Source of the DNA: Chryseobacterium joostei
Lineage (GTDB): Bacteria > Bacteroidota > Bacteroidia > Flavobacteriales > Weeksellaceae
Direction of reading: 5' to 3'
NCBI RefSeq assembly: GCF_003815775.1
Contig: NZ_CP033926.1
Location: 3,348,001 to 3,412,000 of the forward strand
DNA length: 64,000 bases
The stretch's first letter is position 1. The number at the start of each line of letters is the position of its first letter. Shown piece by piece: positions 46,426-52,920 of the stretch. Made by a program: the position numbers and the translations under genes. The notes under the pieces were generated by a model that saw nothing but the letters and a program-made list of their open reading frames with translations, made no database searches and was not told the origin of the DNA.

Positions 46426-46596
46426 TTAAATTGTGTCTTCTTCCAGAACATCGTCTTCAAAGTCTGTTCTGAAGAAGTTTTCAATGTCATTGAGATAGTT
46501 TTCATAGTCCATCTCTGCATTTTCGATGTCGCTCCACTCTATGGTGTAGAGATCTTCATCGAAGATTGTATCTGTGTTGTGAGTTGGCGTTTCCAT
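46426..46596 (-). CDS. Very acidic 56-residue protein
   Basis: A small protein starting at the ATG at 46596 (METPTHNTD). It has 20 Asp/Glu and a single Arg, giving a net charge near -19, with regularly spaced aromatics (Phe, Tyr, Trp). Such composition is seen in DNA-mimic inhibitors and in some antitoxins. No family is recognised. Box B with its -7 element lies upstream (46723-46760), so it should be under WYL control. The longer frame to 46671 is less likely, as its extra residues are not acidic and resemble leader sequence. Confidence 0.6.
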   Translation of the reverse strand: METPTHNTDTIFDEDLYTIEWSDIENAEMDYENYLNDIENFFRTDFEDDVLEEDTI

Positions 46597-46722
46597 GTTT
46601 TTTGTGATAAGGTGTTGGTTATATTTTGAACATATTTTGAGTTGTTCAGCATTGATAAATGTTGAAATCAAAGGCTTTTAAAGTTTTTGTTGATTGTTAT
46701 TTTGTGGCTTTGTTTATACTAC

Positions 46723-46760
46723 CAAAAGTAGTGGTGGGAAGCGACAAAACTTGACGTATT
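46723..46760 (-). promoter_or_regulatory. WYL-box B and -7 element, promoter of the acidic protein gene
   Basis: In gene sense CGTCA-N5-TGTCG then C (46741-46760 with flank), 10 bases upstream of TACTTTTG (46723-46730). The distal half-site has one change from CGACA. The ATG is 126 bases downstream. Confidence 0.72.
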
Positions 46761-46829
46761 AAAAAAATATTTTTCTAGGTAATGATATAATCTTTTTAGC
46801 TTATATTGGGTATTTATAAGCTTAAAAAC

Positions 46830-47867
46830 TTATATTTTGTTTTTGATGAGCTTCTGAACAATTTGATTCAATGTTTCTCTGTTATCATCAATATAGCTTA
46901 ATCCTGCCTGTATCAGGTTTTCAATATTAGAGCGTCTTACATTATCCATAGCGGGAGAGGCATTTTTCAAGGATGGATTGAGGCGGTAATAGTTTTTCTG
47001 GTTTCTCAATCCTAAGGTCTGAAACATCTGACCCAGCTGATAATCCACCGTTTCTGCGTTGGCAGACATTAAGATATCAATGATAGGATTTACCCAGCCT
47101 ATTTTCCCGGCCTTTTCCAGTCTTTTAAAAGAATAAGGGCGGGCTTCAATTCCTGTTCCGATAGAAATGATAATCATATCATTAACTCCCGGATGGTTGG
47201 CTTTCTGATGGTTTTTTAAAACCTCAGCAAAAGGGATTTTTCTAGCCTCTGCATAAGCACAAAGAGCAGGGTTGTTTGCAAACATACCCCCATCAATCAA
47301 GCTGAAGATTTGTCCGTACATAGATTTAATCTGCACAGGACTAAAATAGGTGGGTGCTGCTGATGTGGCTCTGCAAACATCTTTTACGTAAAAATTATCT
47401 GTGCTAAGATGAGCTTCCCAGGAATTGAAAAGCTTTGCACGTCTGTTCTCTATATCATAACTTGTTATTAAACATGGTTTTATTAATTCCTTTAATTCTA
47501 AATTTCCAAAAAAGTCATTTAGGTTTTTCTGAAGCGCTTCCTGCGAAATCCTCTCATTCAACAATCCAAATGGATTAACCAGTTTTTCCCAAAAGGAAAC
47601 CTGGAAGATATCACCGCCCTTTTCAGCATACAATTCCAAACCTTTCTGAATGGAATATTTTGCTTTACGAACTTCATCAGGACAAAGAATAATAGATGCA
47701 ATCAGACCTCCTGTGCTGCTGCCTGCTACCAAATCAAAATAATCCCCAAGCTTGGCACTTGGTTTATCATAATACTGGAGCTGTTCTTCTATGTAGCGTA
47801 GAATAATACAGGTAATAATTCCTCTTATTCCGCCTCCGTCCAAAGAAAGAATGGTTGTCTTTTTCAT
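46830..47867 (-). CDS. Patatin-like phospholipase
   Basis: A 345-residue patatin-fold lipid acyl hydrolase without a signal peptide. The oxyanion motif DGGGIRG is at 10-16, the nucleophile motif GSSTG at 49-53 (Ser 51), and the catalytic Asp at 192 in DGG. This is the group of bacterial patatins that includes CBASS effector phospholipases (CapV), but no cyclase gene adjoins. Box C with its -7 element lies upstream at 47998-48037. I infer a stress-induced enzyme attacking the cell's own membrane or a lipid substrate. Confidence 0.9.
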   Translation of the reverse strand: MKKTTILSLDGGGIRGIITCIILRYIEEQLQYYDKPSAKLGDYFDLVAGSSTGGLIASIILCPDEVRKAKYSIQKGLELYAEKGGDIFQVSFWEKLVNPFGLLNERISQEALQKNLNDFFGNLELKELIKPCLITSYDIENRRAKLFNSWEAHLSTDNFYVKDVCRATSAAPTYFSPVQIKSMYGQIFSLIDGGMFANNPALCAYAEARKIPFAEVLKNHQKANHPGVNDMIIISIGTGIEARPYSFKRLEKAGKIGWVNPIIDILMSANAETVDYQLGQMFQTLGLRNQKNYYRLNPSLKNASPAMDNVRRSNIENLIQAGLSYIDDNRETLNQIVQKLIKNKI

Positions 47868-47997
47868 GTGATATTTTTAATTGTTTTTTTTTTGAAGAAT
47901 ACAGACAAATTTTAATTAGGAAATTAGCTGTTTACCAAATCTGTTATTGAGCTTAATGCCTGAATTTCATTGCCTTTTTAGTTGTTTTCTTGTAAAT

Positions 47998-48037
47998 CAA
48001 AGATAGGACGGAGAAGCGACAGAACTTGTCGTGTTTT
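47998..48037 (-). promoter_or_regulatory. WYL-box C and -7 element, promoter of the patatin gene
   Basis: In gene sense CGACA-N5-TGTCG then C (48016-48037 with flank), 10 bases upstream of TATCTTTG (47998-48005). Both half-sites are intact. The leader to the patatin ATG would be about 120 bases. Confidence 0.75.
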
Positions 48038-48049
48038 AATTAATTTCAA

Positions 48050-48550
48050 TTAAAAAATGACATAATTTTGTTCATCTTTTGGCATCTTTAAAAGCTTTCT
48101 CCAGCTAATTTTTATATGTCCTTTTTTCGATGAAATACTCTTTTTTTCAAAGTGGGGAAGGTCTTTGAATGTTTTCCAGTTTCCGCCCCAATCCCAACCA
48201 TGTCTGGCAAAAACCTTTACACATTCGTCCCAGTCGGCAATTTTATCATTATCCCAGTCTTTTACCGTATCCCAACTTGCGGTTTTTCCGTCAATCATCA
48301 GGCAAATATCTATAGCAAGCCCATAGTTATGAATACTTTGTCCGGCTTTGGCATTGGTCACCTTTTTCCCGGAAGTAATTCTTCCTATGGCATAGAGCTT
48401 TTCCTGTTCCTCAAAAGACCTTAATCCTTGGGTGATTCTTATTTTGGCTCTTCCGGTAAGAGCTTCGTCACACTCCTTGATAATTTGTTTCACTTCATCT
48501 CTTACCAGCGGGTGAAGTTTCTGAATTCTTTCTGATGTTACTTTGTCCAT
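48050..48550 (-). CDS. M15-family endolysin-type L-Ala-D-Glu peptidase
   Basis: A 166-residue zinc peptidase resembling phage T5/Ply500 endolysins. Zinc ligands are His 74 and Asp 81 in SIHNYGLAID and His 133 in LPHFE, and the region HGWDWGGNWKTF is typical of the phage enzymes. It has no signal peptide, so like phage endolysins it would need membrane disruption to reach the wall. No holin, spanin or other phage genes adjoin. Two boxes (D and E), each with a -7 element, lie upstream. It is probably a stress-induced lysis or wall-remodelling enzyme. Confidence 0.9.
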   Translation of the reverse strand: MDKVTSERIQKLHPLVRDEVKQIIKECDEALTGRAKIRITQGLRSFEEQEKLYAIGRITSGKKVTNAKAGQSIHNYGLAIDICLMIDGKTASWDTVKDWDNDKIADWDECVKVFARHGWDWGGNWKTFKDLPHFEKKSISSKKGHIKISWRKLLKMPKDEQNYVIF

Positions 48551-48568
48551 AATCTTTATCTTTTAAAG

Positions 48569-48608
48569 CAAAATTAGTAGGGGAAAGCGACAAAAATTGA
48601 CGTGTTTT
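48569..48608 (-). promoter_or_regulatory. WYL-box D and -7 element, proximal promoter of the endolysin gene
   Basis: In gene sense CGTCA-N5-TGTCG then C (48587-48608 with flank), 10 bases upstream of TAATTTTG (48569-48576). The ATG is 18 bases downstream of the -7 element. Confidence 0.75.
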
Positions 48609-48657
48609 AATTAAAAACGGAAAGAAAAATAGAAGTATAGAAAAATGTTTTTGAAAA

Positions 48658-48697
48658 CAAAACTATAATGATAATGCGACAAAATATGTCGTATTTA
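48658..48697 (-). promoter_or_regulatory. WYL-box E and -7 element, distal promoter facing the endolysin gene
   Basis: In gene sense CGACA-N5-TGTCG then C (48676-48697 with flank), 10 bases upstream of TAGTTTTG (48658-48665). It points the same way as box D, giving tandem promoters, but also lies 113 bases upstream of the divergent umuC start and may influence it. Confidence 0.7.
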
Positions 48698-48779
48698 AAA
48701 ATATCATTCATTTGTTTTTCAGTGTGTTAAATCTAATGTTAATTCCGGCTTAAAAGATTATTTTGTTCTTTAAAAACAA

Positions 48780-48787
48780 TAATTTTG
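48780..48787 (+). promoter_or_regulatory. -7 element of umuC
   Basis: TAATTTTG fits TAnnTTTG and lies 22 bases before the umuC ATG. A TTTTG at 48761-48765 is 14 bases upstream, the same short distance found between the box-internal TTTTG and the -7 element at boxes A, B, D and E. No full box is present here. Confidence 0.55.
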
Positions 48788-48809
48788 CATAGATAATTCA
48801 AGATACATC

Positions 48810-50081
48810 ATGTATGCACTGGTAGATTGTAATAATTTTTTTGTTTCCTGTGAAAGGACTCTGGATCCTGCACTTGAGGGCAAACCCGTTGTGGTTCTTT
48901 CCAACAACGACGGATGTGTTGTATCCCGAAGTAAGGAAGCGAAAGACCTGGGTATTCCCATGGCTGCCCCGGCCTTCAAATACAAGGAGCTTTTCAAGCA
49001 GCATGATGTAAAAAGCTTTTCAGCGAAATTTGAGCTGTATAATTACAAAAGCCAGCAAGTTATTAATATTGCCAGCTCTTATGTTTTGGATTATGAGGTG
49101 TATAGTATTGATGAACTTTTTCTCGATTTAACGGGGTTTAAGTACATTGATATTTATGATTATTGTTTTAAAATTAAGGAAGAAATTGATGAAAAAGAAA
49201 ACATTCCTGTAAGCATAGGAGTTGCACCTAGTAAAACCTTGTGTAAGGTTGCCAATAGAATTGTAAAGGATTTTCCGGAACAATTTAATGGGGTTTATAT
49301 CATGGATACTCCTGAGAAAATTGAAAAAGCTTTGAAATGGCTTAATATAGGTGATGTATGGGGAATAGGTAGAAAGCTGGCTGTAAAGATGAATGACAGT
49401 GGGGTTTATAAGGCATGGGATCTTCTTCAGAAACCGGAAGCTTGGGTTAGAAAAATAATGGGAATTCATGGAATAAGAATGATCAATGAGTTGAAAGGAA
49501 TTCGTCAGCTGGAATTAGATGCTCCATCACCCAAAAAGTCTATTGCCGTTACCCGAAGCTTTATGCAAATGCTTACAAATAAGGAAGACATCCGAGAGCG
49601 CATAGAAACCTTTGGAATGTATTGTTCGGAAAGGCTACGCAGGCAAAATACCTGTTGCAGGATGATAACGGTGTTTGTACAAACCAATAGGTTTAGAAAA
49701 GATCTTCCTGAATATAGAAATGGAATGACCCAAATTCTTCCCAATCCCACCAATTCCTCCATTTTAATAGGAAGAGTTGTAAATGAACTGTTTGAAGCCA
49801 TCTACAAGGATGGGTTTCATTATAAAAGGGCCGGCGTTATGGTAAATGACTTTGTTCCTGAAGATCAAAGACAGATCAGTCTTTTCGAAGAAGATACCCA
49901 AAATCAACATCTTCCTGTGATGAAAGCAATGGACGCCATGAACAGAAAATACGGGAAAGATAAAGTGCGTCTGGGAAGTATGAGCGGTGAGAATACTTTT
50001 GGCCGTACGCAGCTGTCTCCTGAATATGAAGCTTTCTTAAAAAATAATACTTTACCTGAAGCTAACTTTAGGTTCCATTAG
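48810..50081 (+). CDS. umuC: Y-family DNA polymerase UmuC (DNA polymerase V catalytic subunit)
   Basis: A 423-residue translesion polymerase. Catalytic acidic residues are Asp 6 in LVDCNNFF and Asp 101/Glu 102 in YSIDELFLDL. UmuC-specific features include SNNDGCVVSR at 31-40 and the C-terminal domain with a beta-clamp motif QISLF. The usual partner gene umuD (LexA-like, S24 peptidase) is absent on both sides, so the polymerase either uses a remote UmuD or acts alone. It is divergent from the endolysin gene, and the two share a 259-base region with boxes D and E. Confidence 0.95.
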   Translation: MYALVDCNNFFVSCERTLDPALEGKPVVVLSNNDGCVVSRSKEAKDLGIPMAAPAFKYKELFKQHDVKSFSAKFELYNYKSQQVINIASSYVLDYEVYSIDELFLDLTGFKYIDIYDYCFKIKEEIDEKENIPVSIGVAPSKTLCKVANRIVKDFPEQFNGVYIMDTPEKIEKALKWLNIGDVWGIGRKLAVKMNDSGVYKAWDLLQKPEAWVRKIMGIHGIRMINELKGIRQLELDAPSPKKSIAVTRSFMQMLTNKEDIRERIETFGMYCSERLRRQNTCCRMITVFVQTNRFRKDLPEYRNGMTQILPNPTNSSILIGRVVNELFEAIYKDGFHYKRAGVMVNDFVPEDQRQISLFEEDTQNQHLPVMKAMDAMNRKYGKDKVRLGSMSGENTFGRTQLSPEYEAFLKNNTLPEANFRFH

Positions 50082-50311
50082 GAGTTCAAGATTTGTATTG
50101 AGAAACCATCCTTTCAAAAATTCTGAAAAAAATAGGGCTTTATTTCTTTAAATATATCAAAATACCGAATTTTGATATTGTAAAACAATGTGTTAACTTG
50201 CTTTAAATCAGGGTTTTTTATTGTTTTTAGCTTGTGGGGCTATTGTGTAAGACATCCTTTTGGATTTATCTTTGAAACAGAAATTCTACACATTTTAAAA
50301 CCACAAATTAC
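50082..50311. other. Intergenic region between umuC and the C1q-like cluster
   Basis: About 230 AT-rich bases with no credible gene and no clear umuC terminator. It contains the promoter at 50243-50274. Confidence 0.4.
50243..50274 (+). promoter_or_regulatory. Promoter of the C1q-like gene cluster
   Basis: TTG at 50243-50245 and TATCTTTG at 50267-50274 are 21 bases apart, in the accepted range. The first ATG follows 37 bases later. The three genes downstream have gaps of 11 and 8 bases, so one promoter probably serves all. Confidence 0.62.
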
Positions 50312-51172
50312 ATGAAAAATTTAAATTATCTGGTAAAGGGGATTCTGGTCTCAGGATGTCTTTCTTTTAATTTTACAAACGCACAGGTAGGAATTAATAC
50401 AGCTAATCCTCAGGCAATGCTCCATGTGGATGGGGGGAAAGATAACCCTGCATCTGGAAATATAACCTCTGTACAGGCTGCCAATGATATGGTGATTACT
50501 TCTTCTGGTGAGATGGGAATAGGAACATTGTCTCCGGCAGTAAAGATAGATGCCCGCTCCACTGATAATACGGATAATTCGATTGGTATTGGTGAGACTT
50601 CCCAAGCTGCTTCTGTAGCAGGAGGTGGGGCTGTAAGATATAATCCCTTAAATGGTGGGAAAATGCAATATTCAGATGGAGTAGTGTGGCAGGATCTTAT
50701 TTCTACTCCTACCAAAGCTGTTGTAGTGGCTAATATAGAGGCCGCTAGTTTTGCCATTAAAATTCCTTATCAAGTTTCTACAGGCATTCTGGGATGGAAC
50801 GAAATTACCGATCCTACAGGCGATTTTACCCCGGCCACAGGAACTTTTACAGCACCAAGAACAGGAGTTTATCTGGTATCCTTTACGTATGATTTTGTGA
50901 GAATCCCTATTGAATCCGGATATTTTTCTGAAGCGAGATATGTAGTGAACGGAAATGCTACTGTTAAGAAGTGTGTAAAATCATTTTCCAATATTTCAAA
51001 ACAGGCTCAGGTAGCAGGCTCATGCGTTGCAGGAGTGCAACTGAACAAAGGAGATACGCTTCAACCACAAATCTATCAGTCAGTGTACAACGGAAGTTTG
51101 AGTTTACGAACAAACACTTCGTCTTCAAGTAATGACTATGGCTTTGTAAATATTTCAATATTAGAACAATAA
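50312..51172 (+). CDS. C1q-like secreted/surface protein, copy 1
   Basis: A 286-residue exported protein: signal peptide (about 1-24), then AQVGINTANPQAMLHVDGG, the start common to many flavobacterial surface proteins. Next come a short repeat segment with GIGTLSPAVKIDAR and AVRYNPLNGG, and a C-terminal jelly-roll (about 145-286) with FTAPRTGVYLVSFTYDF typical of C1q/TNF-like domains. It is the first of three tandem paralogues. Such proteins are probably trimeric adhesins or matrix proteins. The role here is unknown. Confidence 0.75.
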   Translation: MKNLNYLVKGILVSGCLSFNFTNAQVGINTANPQAMLHVDGGKDNPASGNITSVQAANDMVITSSGEMGIGTLSPAVKIDARSTDNTDNSIGIGETSQAASVAGGGAVRYNPLNGGKMQYSDGVVWQDLISTPTKAVVVANIEAASFAIKIPYQVSTGILGWNEITDPTGDFTPATGTFTAPRTGVYLVSFTYDFVRIPIESGYFSEARYVVNGNATVKKCVKSFSNISKQAQVAGSCVAGVQLNKGDTLQPQIYQSVYNGSLSLRTNTSSSSNDYGFVNISILEQ

Positions 51173-51183
51173 CACATTTTGAT

Positions 51184-51996
51184 ATGATAAAAAAATTAAT
51201 ACCCATCCTAATCATTTTCGGAGGTTTAGAGATTAACGCACAGGTAGGTATAAATACAACCTCGCCTGAAAGGGTGCTTCATGTGGACGGACAAAAAAAT
51301 ACTTCTGCTTCAGTACCCTCTACTTATTATGATGATGTAGTGATAACTTCTAGCGGTAATATGGGAGTGGGAACAAAATCTCCTAAAACAAGGCTGGACT
51401 TAAGATCAAAGGAAAATGTAAATGCAATTGGTGTTGGAGGGACTTCCCAGACTGCAACCGCAGCAAAATCAGGAGCGGTGAGGTATAATTCTGGCACCCA
51501 AGACCTAAGTTATTCTAATGGTACATCTTGGGTTACCCTGGCTCACAAGGCTTCAAATGACTTTGTAGACGCTGAAAATGCATCTGGGCAAAGCTTTAGC
51601 AATAGCACACAGACTACTATTAAGGGCTGGACGAAGAAAACTGATGTGAACAGCAGCTTTAATGCGGGAACCGGAACATTTATCGCTTCAAAAACAGGGG
51701 TTTATGTTGTCTCTTTTGTATTTTCATTGGCTTCCGGAAGTGTGGCAAACGACTCACGGTATGAAACCCTGATTCAGACAAATTCTACTTCTACTGCTAC
51801 CAATACGGTTTTCAAGTGCGTAGGGAGCTATCCAGGAAATAATACCATTGGGAATCGTATTGCCGGAAACTGTTCAGGAATCTTTAACCTCATCAAAGGA
51901 GATAATATTACGGTAAGCCTGAACCAAAAACTAGGCAGCACAAAAACTCTGGATGCAGATGCAACCCTTACTTCTTTAAGTATTTTCGGATTATAA
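51184..51996 (+). CDS. C1q-like secreted/surface protein, copy 2
   Basis: A 270-residue paralogue of the preceding gene with the same order: signal peptide, AQVGINTTSPERVLHVDG, MGVGTKSPKTRLDLR, a GAVRYNSGTQDLSYSNG segment, then a C-terminal C1q-like domain with FIASKTGVYVVSFVF. Cysteines occur only as a pair in the last 50 residues (FKCVGS, GNCSG), and the equivalent pair is present in copies 1 and 3, suggesting a conserved disulfide. It starts 11 bases after copy 1. Confidence 0.75.
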   Translation: MIKKLIPILIIFGGLEINAQVGINTTSPERVLHVDGQKNTSASVPSTYYDDVVITSSGNMGVGTKSPKTRLDLRSKENVNAIGVGGTSQTATAAKSGAVRYNSGTQDLSYSNGTSWVTLAHKASNDFVDAENASGQSFSNSTQTTIKGWTKKTDVNSSFNAGTGTFIASKTGVYVVSFVFSLASGSVANDSRYETLIQTNSTSTATNTVFKCVGSYPGNNTIGNRIAGNCSGIFNLIKGDNITVSLNQKLGSTKTLDADATLTSLSIFGL

Positions 51997-52004
51997 AAAA
52001 ATTA

Positions 52005-52919
52005 ATGATGAAAAAGAACTGTTTACTGATTTTGATGACATTAGGTTTCAATTGTGCATTTTCACAAGTTGGAATCAATACTCCAAATCCACAAGGCATT
52101 TTGCATATTGATGGAAAGGCGGATAATCCCGTTTCGGGAACACTTTTTACTCCTGTTCAACAAAGTAATGATATCCTGATTAATAGCGACGGAAGAGTAG
52201 GAGTGGGTACTCATAGTCCTGCTGTAAAAGTAGATGCCAGAAACTCTGGAAATGGTGCTGTTGGCTTTGGAACATCTTCACTGACGGCAGCAGCAGCAGA
52301 CGAGGGGGCTGTCCGTTATAATAATGGAATGGAATACTCCAACGGAAAAGAGTGGCTGCCATTACTTACAGCACAGCCGACAAATAATAAGATCATTGTG
52401 ATTGCAGCCAAGACCAATAATAATGTAAAACTGGGTACTCCCGCCATACCTACAGTAAATGCAGGTTTGCAAAACAGAGCCAGTAATTATCTGGTAGATT
52501 GGGCAAAGACCTTTGAAAGTAATTCCGGTACAAGCTTTAATGCATCTACAGGAGTTTTTACAGCACCCAGAAATGGGGTTTATGTAGCTTCTTTCACTAC
52601 AGATCTTGCACCGCTTGCCATTAATTATACTACGGATGTTTTAAATCCGATTCAGATAGAGGCGATCTGGCAACTGTATGATAATACAACAGGATTGCTC
52701 GTCACCAATATTGTAAATACAGTAAAGTGTGTGAATACAATGTCTTCGAATAGTTTAACCAATATTGATGCAGGAAGTAACTGTACGGCATCATTCTATA
52801 TGACTACAGGACAAAGACTAATGCCTTATATCTGGTTTAACTTAAATAATTCAAATACTGCCAATTTTTCATTAAATAATACGGGCGGGTATAACAACCT
52901 TACCATTGCAGAGCAGTAA
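52005..52919 (+). CDS. C1q-like secreted/surface protein, copy 3
   Basis: A 304-residue third paralogue: signal peptide (about 1-23), SQVGINTPNPQGILHIDG, VGVGTHSPAVKVDAR, GAVRYNNGMEYSNG, and a longer C-terminal C1q-like domain with FTAPRNGVYVASF. Two adjacent ATGs (52005 and 52008) could start it. It ends one base before the stop codon of the convergent regulator gene, with no terminator between. Confidence 0.73.
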   Translation: MMKKNCLLILMTLGFNCAFSQVGINTPNPQGILHIDGKADNPVSGTLFTPVQQSNDILINSDGRVGVGTHSPAVKVDARNSGNGAVGFGTSSLTAAAADEGAVRYNNGMEYSNGKEWLPLLTAQPTNNKIIVIAAKTNNNVKLGTPAIPTVNAGLQNRASNYLVDWAKTFESNSGTSFNASTGVFTAPRNGVYVASFTTDLAPLAINYTTDVLNPIQIEAIWQLYDNTTGLLVTNIVNTVKCVNTMSSNSLTNIDAGSNCTASFYMTTGQRLMPYIWFNLNNSNTANFSLNNTGGYNNLTIAEQ

Positions 52920-52920
52920 T

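Noticed and set aside
46830..47867. CBASS defence system based on the patatin gene (CapV-like)
   Set aside because: No CD-NTase/cyclase, ubiquitin-like or HORMA/TRIP13 gene is present in the neighbourhood, and the patatin shares its promoter box with unrelated genes.
48050..48550. Prophage remnant because of the endolysin-like gene
   Set aside because: No integrase, capsid, tail, portal or holin gene is nearby, and the gene shares a regulatory box with non-phage neighbours.
48780..48809. LexA/UmuD-type SOS operator in front of umuC
   Set aside because: No known LexA palindrome was seen, and no umuD-like S24 peptidase gene adjoins. Absence of LexA elsewhere in the genome cannot be judged from this window.
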